Positions 1-8,282 of a stretch of 64,000 bases of DNA are shown piece after piece (position 1 is the first letter of the stretch; each line of letters opens with the position of its first letter). Origin of the DNA: Atlantibacter subterraneus (GTDB lineage Bacteria; Pseudomonadota; Gammaproteobacteria; Enterobacterales; Enterobacteriaceae); the NCBI RefSeq assembly GCF_007570865.1, contig NZ_VLPS01000001.1:744001-808000 (forward strand), read 5' to 3'. Under the pieces are notes generated by a model that saw only the letters and a list, made by a program, of their open reading frames with translations, was not told the DNA's origin and ran no database searches. The translations under genes and the position numbers were made by a program.

Positions 1-731
1 CGCTGGGCGCCCAGTCAATTTATCTGCGTCCTGATGAAATGCAATTAAGCCGTGGCGAACCCATTAAAGATACCGCCCGAATTATCGATCGCTACTTTGA
101 CGGTTTATATATCCGTACCTTTGGCCAGGAAATTGTCGAAGAGTTTGCAAAATACATGAAGAACCCGGTTATTAACGCCCTGACGGCGCTTGAGCACCCC
201 TGCCAGGGGCTGGCGGATTTGCTGACGATTAAAGAAAAAATGGGTGACTGGAAAGGAGTCAAAGTGTGTTACGCCGGGGATGTTTATAACGTGTGTCACT
301 CGCTGATGATTGGATCTGCGATGGTTGGGATGGATATTTATGTCGCCGCGCCGAAAGCCTATAAACCTGCGCCGGAAATCCTTGAATGTGCGCAAAAACA
401 TGCGGCAGCTAACGGCTCCAGGGTCATTGTCACCGAAGATTTTGATGAAGCGCTGCGCAATGCGGATGTGGTTTATGGCAATACCTGGCACAGCATGGGT
501 GAAAACGAGGAACAGAAAGAAAAACGCATACACGATTTTATGCCCTATCAGATCAATGCGCAGGCGATGGCGAAAGCGCGTAAGAACGCCATTTTCATGC
601 ATTGCCTACCCGGTTATCGCGGAGAAGATATGACGGATGAGGTCATTGAAGGCGCGCAATCCGTGGTCTGGGATCAAGGTAAAAACCGAATGCATACCGT
701 TAAAGCCGTACTGGTCGCCACCTCCTTGTAA
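1..731 (+). CDS. Ornithine-carbamoyltransferase-family protein, 5' end outside window
   Basis: Reading frame opens at base 3 and is coding from the first codon, so the N-terminus with the carbamoyl-phosphate STRTR loop lies upstream of the window. What remains matches the OTC fold: the HPCQ carbamoyl-phosphate motif, the GDVYNVCHS stretch that corresponds to the ornithine-side asparagine region, and HCLP near the C-terminus. The second-substrate motif, DxxxSMG in true OTCs, reads NTWHSMG here, so the aspartate is replaced by asparagine (codon 480-482). It heads a cluster with an amidinohydrolase and a carbamate kinase. I infer phosphorolysis of a carbamoylated amine, giving carbamoyl phosphate for the kinase. 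The exact amine is unknown. YgeW and putrescine carbamoyltransferase are alternatives within the same superfamily. Confidence 0.85.
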   Translation, partial: LGAQSIYLRPDEMQLSRGEPIKDTARIIDRYFDGLYIRTFGQEIVEEFAKYMKNPVINALTALEHPCQGLADLLTIKEKMGDWKGVKVCYAGDVYNVCHSLMIGSAMVGMDIYVAAPKAYKPAPEILECAQKHAAANGSRVIVTEDFDEALRNADVVYGNTWHSMGENEEQKEKRIHDFMPYQINAQAMAKARKNAIFMHCLPGYRGEDMTDEVIEGAQSVVWDQGKNRMHTVKAVLVATSL

Positions 732-819
732 CGGTAATAAAGCGTTTCTAATCCGCTCATCTCCTTCCTGTCATCTTCGCCTTAAACAGGAAGGAGGAGA
801 GGCTCGACAGGAGTCAGAT

Positions 820-2256
820 ATGAACCAACCCACTTCGTCTGAACACGGCCAGCTAAAAAAAGTCATTACCTTCAAAGGCTTTCTCGGCATGGGCATCGGC
901 TGCGTTTTTGGCGCGTCATGGCTGGTGCTTACCGGCGTATGGCTGGACACGGCCGGCGGTCCGCTTAATGTGGTCATCGCGATTATTTTGTGCCTGGTGA
1001 TTGAGCTTCCTCTGGCGCTGGCTTATCTGGAGGCTATCTCTACCGTACCGCTTGCGGGCGGAGAAGCCGCTTACGCTTATCTCGCATTCGGTAGTTTCGC
1101 CGCCATGATTGCCGGCTGGTTCGGTGTCCTGGTCAATATTATCTTATGCGCATGGGAGGCTATCGCCATCACAACGATGGTGGGCTATCTCATTCCCACG
1201 TTGAAAACCATGATGCCGCTTTATGCCGTTGGCGGCAGTACAGTGACCGGGCCATTCTTGCTGTTGGGGCTGATTTTAGTGTTTGGCATCGGGTTAATGC
1301 AGCATCGCGGCGTGAAAATGTCCTCTGCATTACAAACGGGTATCACGGTTACCGTTCTGACGTTGGTGATTATTTCATTGGCGGTATGCGTTGCGCATAG
1401 TGATGTAAATAACCTCAAGCCGCTACAAACCCGACCCACAGTCGAGGGCGTCGTCGCATTGCTTGCGCTGTTGCCATTTTCCATCGCGGGGTGGGAAACC
1501 ATCGCCAAAGGTGCGGAAGAAGCTTCAGCGACGTTGAGTCGCCAGCGTACGGCGCTCGCGCTGATCGTTTCCGTGGTCTTTGCCACATTCATGTACTTGA
1601 TTACTGTATTGGTGCCAGCGGCAATCGTGCCATGGCAATCGCTGTTGAATACGGATATTCCGTTTGCTAATGCGTCAAGGGAAGTGACAGGCACGGTCGC
1701 CTGGGGATATTGCCTGACGGCAGCGGCATGTTGCGGTGTCGTCGGCGTCTATAACGCCTGTTTTTATGGCGCTACGCGCTTATTAATGTACCTGAGCCAG
1801 GTGGGGCTGATCCCTGCTGCGTTCTCGCGACTGCATCCTGTCTATAAAACGCCGACTACCGCGATTCTTTTTGTTTCGAGTATTGCGGCTGCCGCCTGTT
1901 TTCTGGGCAAAGCGGTATTTATTCCGCTGGTTACCGTCGCGGCATTTTCCTACATCGTGCTCTGGGGATCGACGCTCTTTTCAGTCATTCGCTTACGCAA
2001 AATCCGTCCGAATTTGCCGCGCCCGTTGCCTGTGCCTGGCGGCAAAGTAGTGATGTGCCTGGGCGTAATCATGACACTCCTGATGGCCTGCGCCATGTTG
2101 GTTCCCGGAAGCCCGGCGGCGTTGAAATGGCCGTACGAATATTTACTGTTGGGTTTCTTTCTGATTATCGGCATTGCACTTTATTTGTGCCGGGATAGAT
2201 CCCTGTCAGATAACGAACAGGCCCGGCGCATTTTAGAAAATATCTCTGAAATCTAA
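820..2256 (+). CDS. APC-superfamily amino-acid/polyamine permease
   Basis: Protein of 478 residues with about twelve hydrophobic segments. The N-terminal glycine-rich helix (GMGIGCVFGASW) is typical of the APC family, and the second segment holds PLAGGEAAYAYL. The start at 820 is chosen because a strong ribosome site (GGAG) precedes it; an in-frame start further upstream at 637 would overlap the carbamoyltransferase gene. It sits 88 bases after that gene and 52 before the amidinohydrolase, on the same strand, so it probably belongs to one operon and exchanges or imports the guanidino substrate or the released amine in the inner membrane. Substrate not determinable from sequence. Confidence 0.85.
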   Translation: MNQPTSSEHGQLKKVITFKGFLGMGIGCVFGASWLVLTGVWLDTAGGPLNVVIAIILCLVIELPLALAYLEAISTVPLAGGEAAYAYLAFGSFAAMIAGWFGVLVNIILCAWEAIAITTMVGYLIPTLKTMMPLYAVGGSTVTGPFLLLGLILVFGIGLMQHRGVKMSSALQTGITVTVLTLVIISLAVCVAHSDVNNLKPLQTRPTVEGVVALLALLPFSIAGWETIAKGAEEASATLSRQRTALALIVSVVFATFMYLITVLVPAAIVPWQSLLNTDIPFANASREVTGTVAWGYCLTAAACCGVVGVYNACFYGATRLLMYLSQVGLIPAAFSRLHPVYKTPTTAILFVSSIAAAACFLGKAVFIPLVTVAAFSYIVLWGSTLFSVIRLRKIRPNLPRPLPVPGGKVVMCLGVIMTLLMACAMLVPGSPAALKWPYEYLLLGFFLIIGIALYLCRDRSLSDNEQARRILENISEI

Positions 2257-2308
2257 TCCATTCGGCAATGAAAGGGTATTTCGCCCATTGTCATTTAAGG
2301 AGTCAGAA

Positions 2309-3160
2309 ATGAATAAACATTATGTTAAAGATGCCACCAGCCGTTTAAAAAAAGTGCTGTTATGTCCACCGGATTATTTTTCATTTCAGCCGATCAATGT
2401 CATTACGGAGGACTGGATCGAAAAAGGCGAAAGCGCAGATATTAGCGCGTTTAAGCGCGAACATGCTGAGCTGGTTCAGGCGTACCGGGAAAATGGCGTC
2501 GAAGTGGTATTCATGGATCCCGATCCTGAGTTGCCTTATGAAGTGTATGCCCGCGACTTTGGGGCGTGCGTTAAAGAAGGCTTTATCATGGGCGCATTTC
2601 GTGAACCTTGCCGTAAAGGGGAGACGCAACAATACGAAGCTAAAATGAAAGCGCTGGGTATACCCTGTGTTGCGCGTTGCACGGCTGGCGCATTTGAGGG
2701 TGGGGATTTTTGGATGATCGACGAGCACACTATTGCCCATGGCGTCGTCGCCAGAACCGATCTGGATGGTTTTAAAAACGTTGAGCGCCAGATGTGGGAA
2801 TTAGGCTACACCATGGTGCCAATTTTTTGCCAGCGCGAAAACCTGCATCTGGATATGTGTTTTAATATCGTGGCGGAAAAAGTCGCTGTAATTTGCAGGG
2901 CGGCGTTGCCGTGGCAATTTATTAATTTGCTTGAGCGGCGCGGGTTTACTTTGATTGATATTCCGCAGGAAGGCGTGTTCCGTCATCATTGTAATTTACA
3001 GGCATTGGGCGACGGTCGTGTGTTGACATTCGAAAATAATAAAGCAGTGAATCAGCAGATGCGTTGTTTAGGGCTTTCGACTATCGAACCTGGACTTGAA
3101 CAGATCCTGAAAGGCGGGGGCGGGCCACACTGTATGACGTTCCCGCTTGAAAGGGAATAA
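2309..3160 (+). CDS. Amidinohydrolase of the arginine deiminase/DDAH fold
   Basis: Protein of 283 residues. The guanidino-group-modifying fold is indicated by ARDFGA (substrate loop), EGGDF (acidic residues), NLHLDMCFN (catalytic histidine) and a C-terminal GGGGPHCMTF (nucleophilic cysteine), in the order expected for the family. It is shorter than bacterial arginine deiminase (about 400) and close to DDAH and the single-domain enzymes (250-290), so arginine is not the automatic substrate. Start at 2309 has a TAAGGAG site just upstream. Flanked by carbamoyltransferase, permease and carbamate kinase, it most likely hydrolyses a guanidino compound to a ureido (citrulline-like) product that the carbamoyltransferase then splits. 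Substrate inferred only as a guanidine. Confidence 0.8.
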   Translation: MNKHYVKDATSRLKKVLLCPPDYFSFQPINVITEDWIEKGESADISAFKREHAELVQAYRENGVEVVFMDPDPELPYEVYARDFGACVKEGFIMGAFREPCRKGETQQYEAKMKALGIPCVARCTAGAFEGGDFWMIDEHTIAHGVVARTDLDGFKNVERQMWELGYTMVPIFCQRENLHLDMCFNIVAEKVAVICRAALPWQFINLLERRGFTLIDIPQEGVFRHHCNLQALGDGRVLTFENNKAVNQQMRCLGLSTIEPGLEQILKGGGGPHCMTFPLERE

Positions 3161-3283
3161 CGCTAATCAGCAATCTGAATAAAGGCGGGGCGGACGCCGG
3201 CGCGTCTGCCTGCGCCTGACAATAACAGTCTGTTCAACAGGAATAATTTCCTTAACAACGTTATATCGATCGGGAAGAAATAG

Positions 3284-4210
3284 ATGAGACTTGCTATCGC
3301 ATTAGGGGGCAATGCATTATTGCGCCGCAGCGAACCTATGACGGCGGAAAATCAACGCGCCAACATAGCGCTTGCCTGTAAAGCCATTGCCCGCGTAGGG
3401 AAAAAACACGATGTCATTTTAAGCCATGGCAATGGGCCTCAGGTAGGATTGCTGGCATTACAGGCTGAAGCCTATTCTGAGAAAGTGACGCCCTATCCCT
3501 TTGATATTCTTGGTGCCGAAAGTCAGGGAATGATTGGCTATATGTTTGTTCAGGCATTGCGCAATGAGATGCCGAACAGAGAAATCGTGGCGGTGATAAC
3601 CCAGGTCGCTGTGAATAAAAACGATCCGGCCATTAATGACCCCTCAAAATTTATCGGGCCGGTTTATACCAAAGACGAAGCAGAACAGATTTCACGGCAA
3701 AAAGGATGGATAATTAAACCTGATGGCCATTATTATCGGCGGGTAGTACCCAGTCCCCGCCCGGAATCGATCGTAGAAATTGCTTCAATCCGCACATTAG
3801 TTAATAACGGCGCTGTTGTGGTCGCTGGCGGTGGCGGCGGTGTTCCGGTAATTATTAACGGCGACCGGGAACAGGGATTTGAAGCGGTTATTGATAAAGA
3901 TCTCTGTTGCAGTCTGCTGGCCCGTGAACTGAATGCCGATATATTGATTCTGGCTACCGATGTAAAATGTGTATTTGTTAATTTCGGGATGCCGGATGCT
4001 AAAGCCATTAAAGCCGCCAACCCTAAAGCGCTTTACGAATTAAAATTTGCTGCGGGATCGATGGCACCTAAAATTCAGGCAACGTGTGAATTTTCGCTGA
4101 TTACCGGTAAAAAAGCAATAATTGGCGCGCTGGATGATATTGAACACATGGTCGAGGGGACAGCGGGAACGACCATTAGTAATGAGATTAAAGGCATTAT
4201 TTATTATTAA
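3284..4210 (+). CDS. Carbamate kinase family (ArcC/YqeA-like)
   Basis: Protein of 308 residues, the normal length for carbamate kinase. The family N-terminus MRLAIALGGNALL, the SHGNGPQVGLL motif, the glycine-rich AGGGGGVPV and the ATDVKCVFVNFG nucleotide-site segment are all present. The reaction is carbamoyl phosphate plus ADP giving ATP, ammonia and carbon dioxide, in the cytosol. The gene follows the amidinohydrolase by 123 bases. With the carbamoyltransferase it completes the three-enzyme logic of an arginine-deiminase-like pathway that makes ATP by substrate-level phosphorylation. The upstream ribosome site is weak (GGGAAG). YqeA and YbcF are paralogues that cannot be separated here. Confidence 0.88.
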   Translation: MRLAIALGGNALLRRSEPMTAENQRANIALACKAIARVGKKHDVILSHGNGPQVGLLALQAEAYSEKVTPYPFDILGAESQGMIGYMFVQALRNEMPNREIVAVITQVAVNKNDPAINDPSKFIGPVYTKDEAEQISRQKGWIIKPDGHYYRRVVPSPRPESIVEIASIRTLVNNGAVVVAGGGGGVPVIINGDREQGFEAVIDKDLCCSLLARELNADILILATDVKCVFVNFGMPDAKAIKAANPKALYELKFAAGSMAPKIQATCEFSLITGKKAIIGALDDIEHMVEGTAGTTISNEIKGIIYY

Positions 4211-4273
4211 CTGCGCGTCATATTGGTATCTCTTAATATGCATGCTGAACGCTTCAGTATTAATGAAAATGTG

Positions 4274-4316
4274 AGGAATGCTTTCGAAAAAGACACTCAG
4301 GTATGGAAGCATTCCT
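4274..4316. repeat. Perfect 10-bp inverted repeat between kinase and symporter genes
   Basis: AGGAATGCTT at 4274-4283 pairs with AAGCATTCCT at 4307-4316 around a 23-base loop, ending 20 bases before the symporter start. No T-run follows, so it is not a simple terminator. It could be an mRNA-stabilising or attenuating stem, or an operator. Confidence 0.5.
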
Positions 4317-4336
4317 GAACGTATAAGGGAAGGGCT

Positions 4337-5722
4337 ATGACGATTGATTACATTGTTATTGCAATCTATCTGTCAGTCATTCTGGGCGTAGGCTGGCTTG
4401 GCTGGTTTAAGGCGAAAACAAGGGAGGATTATTCCGTGGCGGGCCGACAGTTAGGCCCGGTGCTGTTTACCAGTACGATGGCGGCAACAATACTGGGCGG
4501 CGCGTCTACCATAGGCACTATCGGGCTGGGGTATCGGTATGGTATTTCCGGATTATGGCTACCTGCCAGCCTGGGATTCGGCATTATCGGACTTAGCCTG
4601 TTTATGGTTTCTCCGCTTATCCGCCTTAAATTGCATACGGTGACGCAAATTCTGGCTTTGCGCTATCGCCCCTCGGTCAAGCTTGTGGGCAGTATAGTGA
4701 TGATGATTTATGACCTGATGGTAGCGGTAACCTCAACCATTGCCATCGGTAATGTCCTGAGCACGCTCTTAAAAATTTCCATGGTGGAAGCGATTTGGGG
4801 CGGGGGCGCTGTTGTGGTGGCCTATGCCGTATTAGGCGGGATGTGGTCACTCGCCCGAACCGACATTTTGCAATTCACGCTAAAAACTCTGGGGCTACTG
4901 TTTGTTTTGATGCCGCTCAGCGTTATTCATGCTGGCGGATGGAGGCACATGGCAGCGGTGTTGCCGGCGCACTATTTTAGTCTCACAGCAATCGGCCTGC
5001 CGACCATCACCACCTATTTTCTTATCTATTCTTTAGGCATTTTGATTGGCCAGGACATTTGGCAGCGAGCTTTTACGGCGCGCAGTGGGAGCGTCGCAAA
5101 ATGGGGTGGATTAACCGCCGGGATATACTGCATCCTCTGGGGGGTGATGGGGGGCGTAATCGGCATGTCGGCTCGGGTTTATCTGCCCGCGCTGGCGAAC
5201 CCGGAATCGGCCTTTGTGGTGGCAATCGAAACCGTGTTGCCTGTAGGCATTAAAGGCGTGGTCATTGCCGCCGCGCTGGCAGCGCTGATGTCTACCGCCA
5301 GCGCATGCATGATGGCGACGTCGACTATCGCCATTTATGATGTGTATACCGCCATCGCGGGTAAGGAGAAATGTTCCATTATTATCGATCGGCTATCGAC
5401 GCTGATCGTTGGCATAATCATGTTGCTGATCGCCAGCCTGATCGGCAATGTGGTGGCGGCGTTGACGGTGGCGTATAACCTGCTGGTTGGCGCATTGTTA
5501 ATCCCGCTTATCGGTGCCGTATTCTGGAAAAGAGCGTCGTCGACCGGGGCAATCATCGCCATTCTTTTAGGTGGGATTACCGTGATTAGCTTCATTATTA
5601 ACGATGGGTTACTCTCAAATAGCCCCATTTATTATGGGCTGGGAGTAAATCTTATTGCATTTATGGCCGGAAGCCTGCTGCGACCGGACCGCGTTTTTAA
5701 ACCGCCGGTGTCGAGGTTGTGA
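4337..5722 (+). CDS. Sodium:solute symporter (SSS family)
   Basis: Protein of 461 residues, strongly hydrophobic with about thirteen membrane segments. The N-terminal YSVAGRQLGPVLFTSTMAAT region and the GASTIGTIGLGYRYG segment are typical of SSS transporters; MSTASACMMATSTIAIYD is the family's conserved late motif. It is the last gene of the rightward cluster and is followed by a terminator. A cluster with both an APC permease and an SSS symporter suggests separate import of substrate and handling of product. The transported compound cannot be read from sequence. Confidence 0.83.
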   Translation: MTIDYIVIAIYLSVILGVGWLGWFKAKTREDYSVAGRQLGPVLFTSTMAATILGGASTIGTIGLGYRYGISGLWLPASLGFGIIGLSLFMVSPLIRLKLHTVTQILALRYRPSVKLVGSIVMMIYDLMVAVTSTIAIGNVLSTLLKISMVEAIWGGGAVVVAYAVLGGMWSLARTDILQFTLKTLGLLFVLMPLSVIHAGGWRHMAAVLPAHYFSLTAIGLPTITTYFLIYSLGILIGQDIWQRAFTARSGSVAKWGGLTAGIYCILWGVMGGVIGMSARVYLPALANPESAFVVAIETVLPVGIKGVVIAAALAALMSTASACMMATSTIAIYDVYTAIAGKEKCSIIIDRLSTLIVGIIMLLIASLIGNVVAALTVAYNLLVGALLIPLIGAVFWKRASSTGAIIAILLGGITVISFIINDGLLSNSPIYYGLGVNLIAFMAGSLLRPDRVFKPPVSRL

Positions 5723-5742
5723 TACCCGGTTAAATAACAGAG

Positions 5743-5767
5743 AAGGGGGCTTAACGCCCCCTTTTGT
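5743..5767 (+). terminator. Terminator after the symporter gene
   Basis: GGGGGC at 5745-5750 pairs with GCCCCC at 5756-5761 and is followed by TTTTGTTT. It ends the catabolic cluster and separates it from convergent tpx. Confidence 0.8.
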
Positions 5768-6271
5768 TTATTTCAGTGCTTCCAGAGCGGCGTCGTAGTT
5801 CGGCTCGTGGGTGATTTCATTCACCAGTTCGCTGAATACCACTTCGTCCTGCTCGTTGATCACTACCACTGCGCGAGCGGTCAGGCCTTTCAGCGCGCCT
5901 TCTTCAATGCCCACGCCGTAATCCTGCTGGAATTGCGGGTTGCGCAGGGTGGACAGGGTGACGACGTTGCTCAGGCCTTCCGCACCGCAGAAGCGCGACT
6001 GGGCGAACGGCAGGTCAGCGGAGATGCACAGCACCACGGTGTTATCTACGCTGGTCGCCAGCTGGTTGAATTTACGCACTGACGCAGCGCACACGCCGGT
6101 ATCAATGCTCGGGAAAATATTCAGGACCTTACGTTTGCCGGCGAATTGGCCAAGCGTAACGTCAGACAGATCTTTTGCCACCAGGCTGAAGGGCTGTGCT
6201 TTGCTACCTTGCGCCGGGATCTGACCGACTACGGATACCGGATTGCCCTGAAAATGAACGATTTGTGACAT
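5768..6271 (-). CDS. tpx: Thiol peroxidase Tpx
   Basis: Protein of 167 residues, nearly colinear with E. coli Tpx. An atypical 2-Cys peroxiredoxin that reduces alkyl hydroperoxides using thioredoxin. The peroxidatic Cys61 lies in [11 protein letters not shown], the resolving Cys95 in QSRFCGAEG, and Cys82 in VVLCISAD. It is convergent with the symporter gene and divergent from ycjG, as it is divergent from ycjG in E. coli. The E. coli neighbour on the other side, tyrR, is replaced here by the guanidino-type cluster. Confidence 0.97.
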   Translation of the reverse strand: MSQIVHFQGNPVSVVGQIPAQGSKAQPFSLVAKDLSDVTLGQFAGKRKVLNIFPSIDTGVCAASVRKFNQLATSVDNTVVLCISADLPFAQSRFCGAEGLSNVVTLSTLRNPQFQQDYGVGIEEGALKGLTARAVVVINEQDEVVFSELVNEITHEPNYDAALEALK

Positions 6272-6408
6272 AGTTATCTTCCTGTTTACATATAGTTAAC
6301 GTCGCCGACAGTGTATGCCATCATGCAAGCGTTGAATATAAAAAACTGATTCGGCGGCCGGTAAATTCGCTCGCTATAATGGAGCAAACCATTGGAGAGG
6401 CTAAATAA

Positions 6409-7374
6409 ATGCGCAGCGTAAAGGTCTATCAGGAATCCTGGCCCCTGCATTCGCCGTTCGTTATTTCACGCGGGACGCGCAATGAAGCGGTGGTTGTGGT
6501 GGTGGAAATCGAGCAGGACGGCGTGAAGGGCGTGGGGGAATGTACCCCTTATCCGCGCTATGGCGAGAGTGTTGAATCAGTAATGGCGCAAATCATGACC
6601 GTGGTGGAACCGCTGGAAGCCGGTGCCAGCCGCGAGTCGCTCCAGACGCTGCTCCCCGCCGGTGCAGCGCGCAACGCGCTGGACTGCGCGCTGTGGGATC
6701 TTGAGGCGCGCCGGGCAGGGAAACCGCTGAGCGGGCTGCTGGGCGTCACGCTGCCGGAATTTGTCCTGACCGCGCAAACCGTCAGTATCGGCACGCCGGA
6801 GCAGATGGCGAGTTCGGCGGCGGTACTGTGGGACAAAGGCGCGCGGCTGCTGAAAATCAAGCTCGACGATCGGTTGATTACCGAACGGATGGTGGCGATC
6901 CGCGCTGCTGTACCCAACGCGACGCTGATTGTTGATGCTAACGAATCCTGGTCCGCCGATGGCCTGGCGGCGCGCTGCCAGCTGCTGGCGGATCTGGGCG
7001 TGGCGATGCTGGAGCAGCCGCTGCCAGCGGCGGAAGACAGCCAGCTGGAGAATTTTATCCATTCGCTGCCGATCTGCGCCGATGAAAGTTGCCACACCCG
7101 GGCATCGCTGGCGGGGCTGGCGCGGCGTTATGAGATGGTCAATATCAAGCTGGATAAAACCGGCGGCCTGACCGAGGCGCTGCTGTTAAGCGAGGCGGCG
7201 CGGGAACAGGGTTTTGAAGTGATGCTCGGCTGCATGCTGTGCACCTCCCGGGCCATCAGCGCCGCCCTGCCGCTAAGCGTGCAGGCGCGTTTCGCCGATC
7301 TCGACGGCCCCACGTGGCTGGCGGTGGACGTGGAGCCGGCGCTTAATTTCTCAACCGGGGCAATTCACCTGTAA
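6409..7374 (+). CDS. ycjG: L-Ala-D/L-Glu epimerase (enolase superfamily)
   Basis: Protein of 321 residues. It epimerises L-Ala-D-Glu to L-Ala-L-Glu during recycling of murein tripeptide. Enolase-superfamily features are visible: the catalytic KxK in LLKIKLDD, the metal ligand runs VDANESW and LEQPL, then ADESC and the second lysine in NIKLDKTGG. Ribosome site GGAGAGG precedes the start. Its stop overlaps the convergent stop of mpaA by ten bases. Together with mpaA and mppA it forms the murein-peptide uptake and degradation locus. Confidence 0.95.
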   Translation: MRSVKVYQESWPLHSPFVISRGTRNEAVVVVVEIEQDGVKGVGECTPYPRYGESVESVMAQIMTVVEPLEAGASRESLQTLLPAGAARNALDCALWDLEARRAGKPLSGLLGVTLPEFVLTAQTVSIGTPEQMASSAAVLWDKGARLLKIKLDDRLITERMVAIRAAVPNATLIVDANESWSADGLAARCQLLADLGVAMLEQPLPAAEDSQLENFIHSLPICADESCHTRASLAGLARRYEMVNIKLDKTGGLTEALLLSEAAREQGFEVMLGCMLCTSRAISAALPLSVQARFADLDGPTWLAVDVEPALNFSTGAIHL

Positions 7375-8078
7375 GGCTGCCAGTGCAGCAGCGCCGTCAT
7401 GGCGTCAAGATAGCGCTCGCTGGCGTCGTCGGCGGAAATGGGCGGGAATTCGGCGGTGATGCAGGGCAGATTGATGTCTGCGCACCAGCTGCCGAAGGAG
7501 CCGGGAGTGGCGTAGCCGACGCTGGTGACCAGCGGTAAATCGAACGCCTGCGCCAGCCACTGCCCGAGGGCGCTGCTGCCCGGATCTTCAATGCAGGCCA
7601 GCGGATCGTGAAACGACACTACCCAGCGTGGCGCAATCTGATGGATCAGCTGGCACAGCGCCACGGTTTCCGGCTCTGAACCGGGTTTATCGCCGGTAGA
7701 TAACACCACATCGCGCTTATCCGCCGCGCTGTTCCAGCGATACACCGTGTCGCCCGCCTTCCAGTTAGCCGCCGGAAAGTTGCGGTTTAAATCCACACCG
7801 TGCGCATTGGCGCGTAAGCCAAGCTGGCAACCGTCGGGATTAACCGCCAGCACCACATGATGCTGACGATGTTTCGGCTCCAGGGCGCGCAGGGCGCAGG
7901 AGAGCGTCACCACGGCGGCGTTTTCATCGCCGTGGGTACCCGCCAGGATCAGTCCGGCATTTTCACTGGCCTCCGGGGCCGGGAACCACAGCAGCGGCGC
8001 GCCTAATACGCTTTTTCCGTAGCGTTCCGCGCCAGGAGGGAAATGGCCGCGCTGCGAGCGAGGGCGTAACGTCGTCAT
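7365..8078 (-). CDS. mpaA: Murein tripeptide amidase MpaA
   Basis: Protein of 237 residues from the start at 8078, chosen because it aligns with the E. coli start and has AAGGA upstream; an in-frame extension to 8156 is not needed. A zinc carboxypeptidase (M14 family) that cuts the D-Glu-meso-diaminopimelate bond of L-Ala-D-Glu-mDap in the cytosol. GTHGDEN holds the first zinc ligands (His and Glu), SFHDPL the third histidine, and ITAEFPP the catalytic glutamate. Convergent and overlapping with ycjG, which acts on its dipeptide product. Confidence 0.93.
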   Translation of the reverse strand: MTTLRPRSQRGHFPPGAERYGKSVLGAPLLWFPAPEASENAGLILAGTHGDENAAVVTLSCALRALEPKHRQHHVVLAVNPDGCQLGLRANAHGVDLNRNFPAANWKAGDTVYRWNSAADKRDVVLSTGDKPGSEPETVALCQLIHQIAPRWVVSFHDPLACIEDPGSSALGQWLAQAFDLPLVTSVGYATPGSFGSWCADINLPCITAEFPPISADDASERYLDAMTALLHWQPYR

Positions 8079-8282
8079 AGCTATCTTTCCTTGAAGGGGT
8101 GATGAGATGAGTGTTGAGCAAAAGCGCCGGGAAATCAACTGCCTGCGCCTGTCCACATTTCTGAAGATAAATCACCGTCGGCGTTTGCATTTCATTACGT
8201 CAAAACAAATAATTAACGCCAATTAATAATCAGCTGGCCGCCTGTAAAGACGCGTCGGTATCGTTGAGTTTAGGGGGTTGGA

